Positions 9,416 to 18,611 of a DNA stretch of 64,000 nucleotides are shown here, one piece after another; the stretch's first letter is position 1, and every line of letters starts with the position of its first letter. The stretch is from Desulfobacterales bacterium (GTDB lineage Bacteria; Desulfobacterota; Desulfobulbia; Desulfobulbales; JAGXFP01). Made by a program: the position numbers and the translations under genes. The stretch is taken from contig JAGXFP010000047.1 of assembly GCA_024637225.1 (NCBI GenBank), positions 1-64,000 of the forward strand, read 5' to 3'. The notes under the pieces are model-generated. The model saw only the letters and a list, made by a program, of their open reading frames with translations. It did not search any database and was not told the origin of the DNA.

Positions 9416-9610
9416 TTATGTACAACATGCCTCTAAAGGCTGCTTTGGCAAGGTATGGCCGCAAATGTCCGGGTAAAATACCAGCTCATCGGCAAGATGC
9501 AATACTAAAAAGCGGTGCGCCGGGATAATCAGCCCGCCAGCTCGGCAGCACAGATTAAATTCCCGCCCGGAATTATTATCGGTCATCCCATCCCCGCTCT
9601 CGTCAATCAT
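9416..9610 (-). CDS. possible small protein coupled to the antiporter gene
   Basis: A 64-codon frame whose ATG overlaps the antiporter stop codon as CGATGA, an arrangement that suggests translational coupling. It contains five cysteines, including CC pairs at FNLCC and EACCT, and a short hydrophobic stretch (GGLIIPAHRFLVL). I recognise no family. It ends directly against the family A repeat, so the original 3' end may have been altered. It could equally be a chance frame. Confidence 0.4.
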   Translation of the reverse strand: MIDESGDGMTDNNSGREFNLCCRAGGLIIPAHRFLVLHLADELVFYPDICGHTLPKQPLEACCT

Positions 9611-11724
9611 CGCTTATTAGTTGCCGAAGAACCATAAACGATGAGCATCGGCCGCGCGCATCGATTGGCGACATCGTCGGCCAGCGAGCCGAACAGTTTT
9701 TTGGGCAGCGAGTACTCCTCCGCCCCGGCCATCAGGATCAGATCGTGCTGGGCCGCTTCCCCGAGAATGGTTTCCAGGCGCGTTTCGGTAGCCCTCGCCA
9801 GGCAGCGGACAAAGGGCAGGTCGTTGGCAGTGGCCCAGGCATGTAATCTCTTCTCCTGTTCGCCTGATTCTTCCCTGGGAATATCCGGCGGCAGCAACCT
9901 CAGCAGGGTGATCCGGTGCCGTCCCACCTGGGCCAGGGCTCGCAGAGGCGCCATAATGGTTTCAAGATGACGGGAATGAATAATCGGCACCAAAATCCGT
10001 TCCGTATGGAAAATGCCGATCAGCCGGACCAGAATCACCGGACAGGGCGCCCGATTAACTACCTCCTCAAGCACCTTCTTGAATTCCTGGGGGCCGTGTC
10101 GTTGCGGGTAACCGAGGATCAGGGCCAAGCCTTCATGGCAGCGGGCGCATTCGACCAGCCCTTCCACCACGCTGTCGGATTCAATGGTTACCGCCTGCAG
10201 ATGATAGCCCAGGTCCGCCACCTCTTTCCCGGCCATCGCGAACAACGGATTTATGGAAACCGAATTTTTATCGGGTTGCGGAATCAGGCCCGGGGGCATG
10301 ACATTTATCGCCAGGGGTGCGGCTTTATAATGGTGGGCCAACAAAGTGGCCAGACGGGCCAGACCAACCACGGTCTTATGATGCGAAGCCCCGAAGATCA
10401 CCACTCCGCGGGGCGGCACTGCAGGCTTCAGTTTTTCCCAGGTCCAGGGCACCAGCTGCCCCTCGGTAAAATCCCCACCCTGGTAATCCATTGTGCCGTC
10501 AAACTCCTCCTCGGTCGTTTCACCTGCTTTCTGCAGAGCGAATTTGGCGGCGGGAGGCCCCACCAGTTCAGCAAGAAAAACCCCGGCCAGGACAATCGGG
10601 GTAAGGATCCCGCCATAAATACTGATGATTGGGTCGCTACTGACCAGAAAGACAAGACCGATGGCGATCCCCGCCTGGGGCACCAGAGCCAGGCCCAGAT
10701 AATGGCGAATAGCGGGCGGGGCCTTAATAATAAAACCGCCCAAGGCGGCGCCGCCGATCTTACCGGATACCCGCAGGAGAAAATAGATTACCCCCAGCCA
10801 ACCTGCAACAACCAGCGATTTCAGGTCAAGATGGGCGCCGGCCAGGGTAAAAAACAGGACATATAACGGCGGCTCAACAGAGTTAAATATCCTGAACAAC
10901 CGGACATCGCGGCGATCGCGATTGACGATGGTGAATCCCACCGCCATGCCGACCAGCAACGGGGAAAGGTCAAGGATCCGGGCCGACTCCACCCCGAAAA
11001 GCAACAGGGCCAGACCGCTGATCAGCATCTCGGCGGGCTTGCGCAGCCGGTGCATAAAGGCATCGATCAGCAGACCGGTAATGACGCCGATCGCCAGCGA
11101 CAGGAAGATAACCAGCAGGCTGTTGATTGCGGCATTCGCGAAAGATTCCGGTGCGGCTCCGGTAAGGCCGCGGGCAATGGCCCGGGCAAAACCGAACATG
11201 ATAATGGCCATTCCGTTGTTTATCGCCACGACTTGGAGGATAGTCGTGGTAAGGGGACCGACCGCCCTGGCTTCCCGCAAGACATGCAGGGTAGAGGCGG
11301 GTGCGGTGGCAATGGAGATCGCACCGAGCAACATAATGAGAACCAGCACCTCGCCACCCGGAAGATTAAGGCTCTCAAGACTGAAATAATGGTCGAGCAA
11401 AAGCAGTCCGCAGATCACCACGAACATGGTGCCGATAATTTCACCCAGGCTGAAGGCGATCAGAAACCTGGCATTTTCCCGCATCCGCTTGATTTCCAGA
11501 TGCTCACCGATACCGAGGGCGATCAGCATCAGGGCGATCTGGATAAAATGGTCCAGCTGTTCGGCCATTATCTCCTTGCCGATCAGATTAAAACCGGCCG
11601 GACCGAGCAGAAAACCGGCACAGATATAGCCGGTTACCGAAGGCAGGCGTATAAGCTGGGCCAGCTTGGCTGCGAAAAAACCTGCGGCGAGGAGAATTGC
11701 CAAGATGAAAGTTATATTCTGCAT
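9607..11724 (-). CDS. CPA2-family cation:proton antiporter with C-terminal USP domain
   Basis: Inner-membrane monovalent cation/proton antiporter. The first ~390 residues hold about 12 hydrophobic segments with family features such as LPSVTGYICAGFLLGP (helix 2) and LLFGVESARILDLSPLLVGMAVG. Residues ~430-700 are cytosolic and resemble paired universal-stress-protein domains (VVIFGASHHKTVVGLA; ILVPIIHSRHLE; LILMAGAEEY; RCARPMLIVYG). Cation specificity (Na+ or K+) is not readable. The TrkA-N domain of Kef proteins is absent. No strong ribosome site precedes the ATG. Confidence 0.85.
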   Translation of the reverse strand: MQNITFILAILLAAGFFAAKLAQLIRLPSVTGYICAGFLLGPAGFNLIGKEIMAEQLDHFIQIALMLIALGIGEHLEIKRMRENARFLIAFSLGEIIGTMFVVICGLLLLDHYFSLESLNLPGGEVLVLIMLLGAISIATAPASTLHVLREARAVGPLTTTILQVVAINNGMAIIMFGFARAIARGLTGAAPESFANAAINSLLVIFLSLAIGVITGLLIDAFMHRLRKPAEMLISGLALLLFGVESARILDLSPLLVGMAVGFTIVNRDRRDVRLFRIFNSVEPPLYVLFFTLAGAHLDLKSLVVAGWLGVIYFLLRVSGKIGGAALGGFIIKAPPAIRHYLGLALVPQAGIAIGLVFLVSSDPIISIYGGILTPIVLAGVFLAELVGPPAAKFALQKAGETTEEEFDGTMDYQGGDFTEGQLVPWTWEKLKPAVPPRGVVIFGASHHKTVVGLARLATLLAHHYKAAPLAINVMPPGLIPQPDKNSVSINPLFAMAGKEVADLGYHLQAVTIESDSVVEGLVECARCHEGLALILGYPQRHGPQEFKKVLEEVVNRAPCPVILVRLIGIFHTERILVPIIHSRHLETIMAPLRALAQVGRHRITLLRLLPPDIPREESGEQEKRLHAWATANDLPFVRCLARATETRLETILGEAAQHDLILMAGAEEYSLPKKLFGSLADDVANRCARPMLIVYGSSATNKR

Positions 11725-12107
11725 CGGAAAGATAGACCCCGTGGAAATACACCGGCGGCGGATTCATCATCTCCGCCGTTTCCTGAAACGCCTTGAACCC
11801 CATCCTGAATCCGTGAACTCAGGCGCCGGGAGTGGGCGGCGTTGATTATTCTCATGCCATATTCGACGGGCAGCCGGCACCCGAAATTACTCCAGCAGCA
11901 AACGCCTTGGCGGCAGGGTCTGCCGCCACTGATTCAGGAACATGGTAATGCCGACATTACCGATGATCATTCCAGGATGATTGTACCATAACATCGAGCC
12001 GTCACTACCCCGTTAAGGGCTATGAAAATCATACATGGTCAGGAATTGAGATGGAAAGAACAAGTTCACGGTAAGAAGTTGATGGCGGCAGAGCCTGGAT
12101 CTGATCA
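11725..12107. other. intergenic gap with possible degenerate repeat
   Basis: No gene is seen. CCTGAATCCGTGA at 11804 and ACTGATTCAGG near 11929-11939 match the ends of repeat family A, so 11804-11939 may be a decayed or short derivative. GGTAATG-CCGA-CATTACC (11944-11961) is a perfect 7-bp hairpin without a T run. Confidence 0.45.
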
Positions 12108-12719
12108 TTAGAACTTATCAAGCCAGGTCCCCACTCCCTGCATGATCATCTCAATCGCCACGGTACCGACATACAAGGCGGTGATCCGGCCGGCAATCTC
12201 TATATAACGCTGGATCAGCGCCTCCCGGCGCGGGCGGACCCGGTCATGGAGAGATTTGAGCAGGACGATAGTGGCAAGACAGGTTACTACGGCCAAAATT
12301 ACCGCAAGGCAGGCCACCAGCGGCGGATGATTCTGGCCGACAACCACGCTGGCGCTGATCGTACCCGGCCCGATCAGGACCGGCATGGCAATGGCGCCGG
12401 CGACATGTTCCGACTCCCCCCGCAACATTTCGATGGCGTTCGGGCCGTTAAAGACAAACTGGATCCCGATCAGCAGGAAGATGATTCCGCCGAAGATCTT
12501 GAATGAGGCAAATTCCAACTGCATCAGTCTGACAAAAATCGCATCCCCCAGAACCGCAAAAAGGCAGAAAACCACCGTGGCAATCATTCCAGCCCGCAGC
12601 AGGACCCGGCGGAATTGGTGCTTTTCGAGCTTCTGAACAACATCGACGAGGTAGACGATGACCAGAAAAGGGTTTAACAGGGTGAAAAGTAACAGACTCG
12701 AACTAATAATATCAGTCAT
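12108..12719 (-). CDS. MarC-family integral membrane protein
   Basis: A 203-residue protein with six hydrophobic segments. Features of the MarC/YchE/YhgN family are TLLNPFLVIVYLVD at helix 1, the polar FKIFGGIIFLLIG stretch, and AIAMPVLIGPGTISASVV. The family's function is unsettled; the original antibiotic-resistance role of MarC was withdrawn. The ATG at 12719 is chosen because AAGGA precedes it. The track's extra 12 residues lack a site. It appears monocistronic. Confidence 0.85.
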   Translation of the reverse strand: MTDIISSSLLLFTLLNPFLVIVYLVDVVQKLEKHQFRRVLLRAGMIATVVFCLFAVLGDAIFVRLMQLEFASFKIFGGIIFLLIGIQFVFNGPNAIEMLRGESEHVAGAIAMPVLIGPGTISASVVVGQNHPPLVACLAVILAVVTCLATIVLLKSLHDRVRPRREALIQRYIEIAGRITALYVGTVAIEMIMQGVGTWLDKF

Positions 12720-12987
12720 GGATTCCTTATTAACCTCGGGTTCGACGGAAAACACACTCGGATGTTTTCAACTCTCTGCTCAACCAATCCAACAACTGGC
12801 CCGCGATCATCGAGTTCCGTTCTTCCCTTTCTTCATTAATTTATTCGCCTTAATTAAGTTTGTTTTCCCGATTGGTCAATGTTATTTTTGATTCTTCTCG
12901 CAAACACCGGGCAAACCGTTCCCGGTTCATCAGCTACAAGCCGGACGACAACAGAGAACTGATTTTGCAGACCAGAGACAATTCACG

Positions 12988-13434
12988 ATGACCGAGTATT
13001 ACGAAGACATCGCCCTGCACCAGCGCCGCCGGCTGGGGCCGCACCTCCTTACCGGGAAGGAGATCCGCGATTTTGCCGGGAGCTGGGATCCCCTGCCCCT
13101 CCACACCGATCCCGGATATGCCGAATCATCCGGCCAGGGCGCGGTCATCGCATCGGGTTTTCACCTGCTGGCCATCTGCCAGAAACTGATGATCGAACAG
13201 AATCCGATGGCGGTCGTTATCGGTCTGGGCCTGGACGAGGTGCGGTTCCTGGCGCCCGGCAGGCCGGGGGATCGCCTGACCGTGGAGATCGAGGCGATTT
13301 CGAAACGGCAGTCGCGATCGAGACCGGAGGCCGGCATCGTCAGCCATTCCCTGCGCCTGTTCAATCAGAACGAGGAAGTGGTGCTGAGCTACAAGGGAAC
13401 CGGGATGATCGCAAAAAGGAATCGGTGGGAATAG
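12988..13434 (+). CDS. MaoC-like hotdog-fold dehydratase
   Basis: A 148-residue single-hotdog protein. The MaoC/R-hydratase signature is visible as FAGSWDPLPLHTDPGYAESSGQG, with the Asp and His that hydrate enoyl-CoA in the family, followed by GSGF-equivalent ASGFHLLAICQKLM. The likely substrate is an enoyl-CoA or hydroxyacyl thioester but cannot be specified. It is convergent with the dinB-like gene. No obvious operon partner is present. Confidence 0.83.
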   Translation: MTEYYEDIALHQRRRLGPHLLTGKEIRDFAGSWDPLPLHTDPGYAESSGQGAVIASGFHLLAICQKLMIEQNPMAVVIGLGLDEVRFLAPGRPGDRLTVEIEAISKRQSRSRPEAGIVSHSLRLFNQNEEVVLSYKGTGMIAKRNRWE

Positions 13435-13500
13435 GGGCAAGCCGGATCCTCGCCCGGTCCGTTCAGAAGAAGGGGAGGCAGAAGACAGTCCCCGCCGGGC

Positions 13501-14007
13501 TCACCAGTTTTCCGGCGGAGCCGCCGCGAAAAAGCGGCGGAGGGCCATGAACTCGCCGAGATGGTAAGCGTTATGGTCGGCAATCACCAGGATCTCCCGC
13601 AGGATATTGTAGTCGGGAGCATGGGGGATGGCCGAGAAGAAATCGGGCTCCGGATTGTTGACCATCGCCAGGACCTCATCGAGATCGGCCCTGAACCCGG
13701 CCACCGATTCCCGCCACTTCGCTTCGGTCGCCTCTGCCGCCGGGTCCGGCCAGAATTCCGCGTAGGTCGGCGATTCATAAACGGGATCCTTGATGAAATT
13801 CAGCACGTCGAGCTGAGCCCGGCGCATATGCTCCAGCAGTTGCCAGGGCGTATAGTTGAAATGGTCCGCCCGGGTATTGGCCGCGGCCAGGGGCATCTCG
13901 GCCACCACCAGATCGAAGTTCATATGGGCGTTGCCCCCGTCCAGCAGGGCCGCCAGTTGTTCCCGCAAGGTTTTCCCCGCCCCTTTGCGAATAGTTGCTT
14001 CAGCCAT
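13501..14007 (-). CDS. DinB-family metalloprotein
   Basis: A 168-residue four-helix protein of the DinB/YfiT type. The metal-ligand histidines typical of the family appear in NYTPWQLLEHMRRAQ (~51-65) and in DHNAYHLGEFMALRRF at the C-terminus. GGGAGG six bases upstream supports the ATG. DinB proteins act as metal-dependent thiol transferases or stay uncharacterised; no substrate can be assigned here. Confidence 0.85.
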   Translation of the reverse strand: MAEATIRKGAGKTLREQLAALLDGGNAHMNFDLVVAEMPLAAANTRADHFNYTPWQLLEHMRRAQLDVLNFIKDPVYESPTYAEFWPDPAAEATEAKWRESVAGFRADLDEVLAMVNNPEPDFFSAIPHAPDYNILREILVIADHNAYHLGEFMALRRFFAAAPPENW

Positions 14008-14138
14008 GGCAAGCCTCCCGTTTGAGAAGATTTGATCCGGTTGCGATCCTTATCGAACCGCAATTACAGCTAAATCATACCAGAGGCCCGCTTGCGATCG
14101 CGAATTTCATCGAAGATTAAATTGTTCCGGACCGAAGT

Positions 14139-14316
14139 TTGATGGCGTCGCAAAAAGTCGAAAAAGGGGTTGGCTAAGCAAAAATCGTCAGATCCAAGCG
14201 CGCGTAAATTTCGAGGAATGAAGCGTACTTCAGTACGCTGCAATGACGAGACAATTTGCAGCAACGCAGGAGCTGGCGATTTATGCCCTTGAGGGTGCTT
14301 TTTGCGACGCCATCAA
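14139..14316 (+). repeat. repeat family B, copy 1
   Basis: A 178-bp element with perfect 18-bp or longer terminal inverted repeats, TTGATGGCGTCGCAAAAAG and CTTTTTGCGACGCCATCAA. The inside holds the hairpin GCGTACTTCAGTACGC. About 150 bp match copies at 18.6 and 31.8 kb. It lies between the dinB-like gene and the split permease. No transposase frame is present. Confidence 0.88.
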
Positions 14317-14419
14317 GTTTGACACGAGCGGTCCGGCCGGGTAATAGTGCGGCGAGAGCAAAACCGCTGATAATTCGCAAAGGCTGGCCAATACCGGCGG
14401 CAGCCGGAACAAACGGAAC

Positions 14420-14863
14420 ATGATGAACAACCGCGAGACATTCAGGGCAAGAACCGGACCCGCATTCCGGCGGACGGTGGGGCTTTTCAGGACGGTGCTG
14501 CCGATGCTGGCGGGCATCCTGCTGCTCATCGGCCTGCTCCACCAGTTTTTATCCGATAGTTACCCGAAATGGTTCAGCGGCAATTACCTGCTCGATCCGC
14601 TGATCGGCGCGGTGGCGGGCTCGGTCTCCTTCGGCATCCCGATAACCAGTTATGTGGCCGGCGGCGAGCTGTTGCAGGCCGGGGTCAGCCTGCTGGCGGT
14701 GACCGCTTTTGTCATGGCCTGGACCACCGTGGGACTGGTGATGATTCCCATCGAGGCCTCGGAACTGGGCCTGCGTTTCACGGTAATCCGTAATCTGGTC
14801 AATTTCGTTTTTTCCCTCCTGGTGGCGATCGCCACCGTCCTTACCCTGGGATTTCTGCCATGA
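14420..14863 (+). CDS. half-permease, C-terminal-half-like (ArsP/DUF318 type)
   Basis: A 147-residue membrane protein with about four hydrophobic segments. By eye SFGIPITSYVAGGELLQAGVSLLAVTAF aligns with the second half of the full permease at 21.3 kb (IPLYICASASTPIAAALILKGVSPGAALVF), including the downstream VIRNLVNFVFSLL helix. It overlaps the next gene as ATGA, so the two halves are probably coupled and work as one transporter. Both are shorter than the usual 300-400 residues. Cargo unknown. Confidence 0.72.
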   Translation: MMNNRETFRARTGPAFRRTVGLFRTVLPMLAGILLLIGLLHQFLSDSYPKWFSGNYLLDPLIGAVAGSVSFGIPITSYVAGGELLQAGVSLLAVTAFVMAWTTVGLVMIPIEASELGLRFTVIRNLVNFVFSLLVAIATVLTLGFLP

Positions 14864-15390
14864 CTGCCCGCCGGCACCGCTCCTCCGGAAAAATAGGCGG
14901 CAGGGTTAAATTCCTGCTTTTCGTCCTGGGACTATACGGCGTCACCGCCCTGTTCGATCCGGCCCTGGCAATGGCTGCCTTAGGCTATTTCGCGGTGATG
15001 CTGGTCAAGGTGGTGCCGGTTCTGGCCCTTGTCTTCGTGGTCCTGCTGCTGACCAACATCTTTTTGAATCCGGAAAAGATCCGCCGCCATCTCGGCCGCG
15101 AGTCGGGTCTGAAGGGGTGGCTGTATGCGGTAGCGGCGGGGCTGTTTATTTCCGGTCCGCCCTATCTGCTCTTCCCGATGCTGGGCGAATTGAAAAGGCA
15201 TGGGGCAAGAAACGGGCTGCTGGCCGCCATCCTCTATAACCGCAACGTGAAGATTCATTTCCTTCCCGCCATCGTCTATTACTTCGGCCTGCGCTACACG
15301 GTGGTCCTCTCCTTCTACATCATCCTTTTTTCCCTGATAAACGGCAAGCTCGTGGAACTGCTCGTCGGCGACGACAGCCGCCCGGCTTAA
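14860..15390 (+). CDS. half-permease, N-terminal-half-like (ArsP/DUF318 type)
   Basis: A 176-residue membrane protein. FLNPEKIRRHLGRESGLKGW and the following LKRHGARNGLLAAILYNRNVK align with the first half of the permease at 21.3 kb (FLSTEYVARHLGRGRFGPVF; LKKQGANNGATIAFLI). The CSCG motif of that protein is replaced by SGPPY, so the presumed metal-linked cysteines are absent. The order of the halves is reversed relative to the full-length permease. It ends 21 bp from the convergent mscS-like gene. Confidence 0.72.
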   Translation: MTARRHRSSGKIGGRVKFLLFVLGLYGVTALFDPALAMAALGYFAVMLVKVVPVLALVFVVLLLTNIFLNPEKIRRHLGRESGLKGWLYAVAAGLFISGPPYLLFPMLGELKRHGARNGLLAAILYNRNVKIHFLPAIVYYFGLRYTVVLSFYIILFSLINGKLVELLVGDDSRPA

Positions 15391-15411
15391 CAGCCCCTTT
15401 CCCTGTTCCCT

Positions 15412-16302
15412 TCATCCGGAATATTCACTGAGTCCCGCGCTGCTGCAACCTGTTTCGAATTTATGGGTTTTAATTCCATTGGCTTTGAATCGGGCGATTA
15501 AATTGGCGCGAATATCACTTCTCAACTCCCAGGCATCAATCGGAGAATTGGCCCAGGCAGCCACCCAACACTTATAACCCTTCTCTCCCATTTCCATAAT
15601 CCAGAAACTGGGCGGTTCATAATCGGCACAATATTTACTGGTTGAGGTAGCATTAACTGCCAGCTTTTTAACGGTTTCGAGATCGCTGTCATACGCAACG
15701 GAGAATTCCACATGGGCCCATTGATATGCATCATGGATGGTATAATTAATTATTTCCTTAGTCAACATTCGACCGTTGGGGATTATGTATCGTTGCCAGT
15801 TCCATATCTTCATGACGGTATGGGTTAAGGTTATATCCTCAACAGTGCCGTATTTATCGTCGATTAATATGGTATCGCCAATTCGGGTAAGACCTGAAAA
15901 TGAAATAACAATACCCGAGATAAGATTTTCAATAAATGGCCGGGAAGCAACCCCCAGGATTATACCGGAGGCGCCGACCAGGACCGAAACAAAGGTGGCC
16001 GGCACTGCCCTCAAAAACGGATAAACAAGAGCTGTGATCCAGATGGTAACGATTAAAAAAAAGGAAATCTTCTTGATTATCGAAAATTGATATTCAACGC
16101 TTTCCAAGGCCGCTTTTTTGGCATCAGCCACCGGAGTATCTACCGGCGTGGCGGTCCTTAAAGGTTCAAAGCGCTTAAGCTTCTTGATGCTTGCCCTTCG
16201 CTCCGTCTTTGTTTTGAATATCCAGTTTTTGGTCCACCAGATCAAGAGTACGCCTAGCGCAGCGACGGACACGAAATATACCAGGGAAAACTTGGTAATC
16301 AT
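15412..16302 (-). CDS. MscS-family mechanosensitive channel
   Basis: A 296-residue inner-membrane protein with hydrophobic segments at ~5-23, ~80-97 and ~105-130. The pore-lining helix region VLVGASGIILGVASRPFIENLISG and the beta-domain entry LTRIGDTILIDDKYGTVEDITLTHTVMK are typical of MscS. The C-terminal cytosolic cage domain follows. AAGGAG four bases before the ATG fits. It probably gates during osmotic downshift. Not in an operon. Confidence 0.9.
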   Translation of the reverse strand: MITKFSLVYFVSVAALGVLLIWWTKNWIFKTKTERRASIKKLKRFEPLRTATPVDTPVADAKKAALESVEYQFSIIKKISFFLIVTIWITALVYPFLRAVPATFVSVLVGASGIILGVASRPFIENLISGIVISFSGLTRIGDTILIDDKYGTVEDITLTHTVMKIWNWQRYIIPNGRMLTKEIINYTIHDAYQWAHVEFSVAYDSDLETVKKLAVNATSTSKYCADYEPPSFWIMEMGEKGYKCWVAAWANSPIDAWELRSDIRANLIARFKANGIKTHKFETGCSSAGLSEYSG

Positions 16303-16782
16303 AACTCTCCTTTGCTATCAAAAACTATTTAATTCAGTGCAGCTGCATATCGGCAGCGATGCTGATAACACATACGGATAAACAGTTCACCACACAGCCG
16401 TCACGGATTCAGGAAAACTTTTTTGTTTCTTCGACTCCATAGTCTAATCTTATCCCCCTCAATCTCGCAAACCATTGATCAAAAAACAATCGCGACAAGG
16501 CAGAGACTGAAGCACATAAAAATTCTGGGCGCAGTGGACAAAAATCAGGTTTAGAAAAGAATTTTGAATCGCTGGACTTTATCGGAAAGGAATGCGTGGA
16601 CTTCGACGGAAGAGAATTGAATCCGATAATCGCCATGGTGTGGCAGGTATATTTTCCATCAATAATTTCAATTGTCGGATTTAATGGCGAAATTACCCGA
16701 AACCTAGTAAGTATGTTCATGTAATGTCGAATTTTTTTCCAGGCAATTTTGCCAGGAAATTAAATGCGGGGGGAGTGTAAAT
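16303..16782. other. intergenic gap with repeat A end remnant
   Basis: AT-rich leader between the divergent mscS-like and diguanylate cyclase genes. The stretch 16374-16413 (GTTCACCACACAGCCGTCACGGATTCAGG at its end) matches the right ~40 bp of repeat family A, so it is a solo end. A 103-codon minus frame (16409-16720) has no ribosome site or family match and is not called. GGGGGGAG precedes the cyclase ATG. Confidence 0.55.
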
Positions 16783-18588
16783 ATGCGAATGAGAGAAGCG
16801 GTCTACTCCATTCGTTTTCGCTTATTGGGAAGTCTTTTTGTGCTTCTGGGGTTATCCCTCGTCATTTGGATGTATGGTCTCTGGTCCTTTGAAAGGGACC
16901 GTTATATAAAAAACTCCGGAACAGAAGCTCTGCGGGCTGGGCAGACCATTGAACAGACATTGCGCCGCGCCATGCTGGAAAATGACTGGGACAGGATCCG
17001 CCGATCCGTCGGCGACATCCAGCAAATCATGCAGCCGGAGATGATCAGTATCCTCGCCTTTGACGGCAGGGTGGCGGTTTCCACCGACGACTCCCTGATC
17101 GGCATACGGCTCGACAGGAACACGATGGCGGGCTGCACCACCTGCCATAACGGCAGACAGGAACTCCCGGCAGCCGGTTCAGCCTTCCTGGAGACCGAAG
17201 CCGGCCCGATCCTGCGCAACACCATCAAAATATCCAATGCTCCCGAGTGTTATGGCTGCCATGCAGCAGACCGAGAAACACTCGGGGTCGTCATCTATGA
17301 CACCGCCTTCGACGGAACCTTCGCGATGCTGCACGATGTTCTGTTGCGCTCCGTACTCACCGGCCTTTTCACCTTCCTCGTCGTAATCGTCGTTTTATCA
17401 TGTATCATTCAGCGTTTCGTGCATCGGCCGCTCCATCAGCTGATGAATGGTTTCATCCATGTGGGCAGGGGTAATTTCGATTACTGGGTCGAGGTCCGGA
17501 CCAAAGGAGAATTCCGGGAGATGGCCGACCAGTTCAATGTGATGAGCCGGGCGATCGGCCGGTCATTTGTCGAGATCAAGCACAAGAACTGGGAAACCGC
17601 CAGTCTCTATGCCTTCGTGCGGCAACTGAGTCAGGCCATCGAGTGGAGTAAACTGCAAGGCATGATCACCAACCTGCTTTTCGAGACCTTCAGCGTCGAG
17701 CAGGTGGTGCTGTTGCTGCGGCAGGAAGAAAGGGAGGAGAAAGTGGTCGAGGTTTCCAGGTGGCGGGAAAACGACCAGCGCCTTAGTCACCGCGAATTTG
17801 ATAGCCGCAAGGAAATCGACGGGATGCCCGCCTGGATTATGACCGAATATCAAAAATGGCGGCAGGATGCCTTAAATTCTCCCGTTTTTTCCCCGGATGG
17901 CACCAGGGCCGTTTTACCGCTGACTTCCAAAAAGATGGCCATCGGCATGTTTTGCCTGCAACGGGGCCGCGATAATCCATTCAGCGAAGCGGAAAAGAAG
18001 CTAATCATGGCGGTTGGAGAGCAGATCAGCATTGCCATTGCCAATGCCAGATTATACCGGATGGCTATTACCGACGGACTGACTGATCTCTATGCCAAAC
18101 GTTACGGCGAATCCATTATCCGTAAGTTACTCGATGCCTACGAGCCCGCCGAGAATAACGGTTTTTGCGTGCTGATGCTCGATCTTGATCACTTTAAAGA
18201 GGTAAACGACACCCATGGCCATCAGGTGGGGGACGAGGTGCTGGTCCAGATCGCCGAATTGATCCGGGGCAGCATTCGCTTCGACGATATCGCCTGTCGT
18301 TTTGGCGGCGAAGAGTTTATTGTTTTGGTACTAGGAGCGCCGGAGGTGGGACGAGAAGCCGCTTCCCGCCTGCGGCAGGCCATTGAGCAACATGACTTCA
18401 GGTGCGGCGCCGGGTTGTCCCTGCGGAATACGGTCAGTATCGGGGTTGCGGCCTTTCCGCAACACGGCAAGACGGCCGAGGCGGTGGTCGCCGCCGCGGA
18501 TCAGGCTTTATATGAAGCAAAAAACAGCGGCCGCAACCGGATCGTATGTCTTGACGGCCATGCGTACTCCAAAGGGCTTCCGGACTGA
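16783..18588 (+). CDS. membrane diguanylate cyclase with two periplasmic c-haem motifs
   Basis: Likely synthesises c-di-GMP from two GTP in response to a periplasmic redox or ligand signal. Order of parts in 601 residues: TM helix ~11-32; periplasmic sensor region with C118TTCH and C156YGCH; second TM ~189-212; HAMP linker (RPLHQLMNGF...); GAF-like domain ~290-420; GGDEF domain ~425-590 with an intact FGGEEF active loop and the LDLDHFKEVND metal site. The two CxxCH motifs should bind haem covalently on the periplasmic side. GGGGGGAG lies seven bases before the ATG. The gene stands alone. A repeat A end and a repeat B copy follow it. Confidence 0.9.
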   Translation: MRMREAVYSIRFRLLGSLFVLLGLSLVIWMYGLWSFERDRYIKNSGTEALRAGQTIEQTLRRAMLENDWDRIRRSVGDIQQIMQPEMISILAFDGRVAVSTDDSLIGIRLDRNTMAGCTTCHNGRQELPAAGSAFLETEAGPILRNTIKISNAPECYGCHAADRETLGVVIYDTAFDGTFAMLHDVLLRSVLTGLFTFLVVIVVLSCIIQRFVHRPLHQLMNGFIHVGRGNFDYWVEVRTKGEFREMADQFNVMSRAIGRSFVEIKHKNWETASLYAFVRQLSQAIEWSKLQGMITNLLFETFSVEQVVLLLRQEEREEKVVEVSRWRENDQRLSHREFDSRKEIDGMPAWIMTEYQKWRQDALNSPVFSPDGTRAVLPLTSKKMAIGMFCLQRGRDNPFSEAEKKLIMAVGEQISIAIANARLYRMAITDGLTDLYAKRYGESIIRKLLDAYEPAENNGFCVLMLDLDHFKEVNDTHGHQVGDEVLVQIAELIRGSIRFDDIACRFGGEEFIVLVLGAPEVGREAASRLRQAIEQHDFRCGAGLSLRNTVSIGVAAFPQHGKTAEAVVAAADQALYEAKNSGRNRIVCLDGHAYSKGLPD

Positions 18589-18611
18589 GTTGATCCTCGA
18601 ATCAACACACT

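Noticed and set aside
9916-10866. 316-codon plus frame opposite the CPA2 antiporter
   Set aside because: Shadow of a clear membrane-protein gene; composition rich in Gln/His/Arg is typical of antisense to transmembrane coding.
14070-14264. 64-codon frame inside repeat B
   Set aside because: It is made of repeat sequence and is not kept open in the other copies.
16409-16720. 103-codon minus frame in the mscS-cyclase gap
   Set aside because: No ribosome site, no family resemblance, AT-rich intergenic position beside a repeat remnant.
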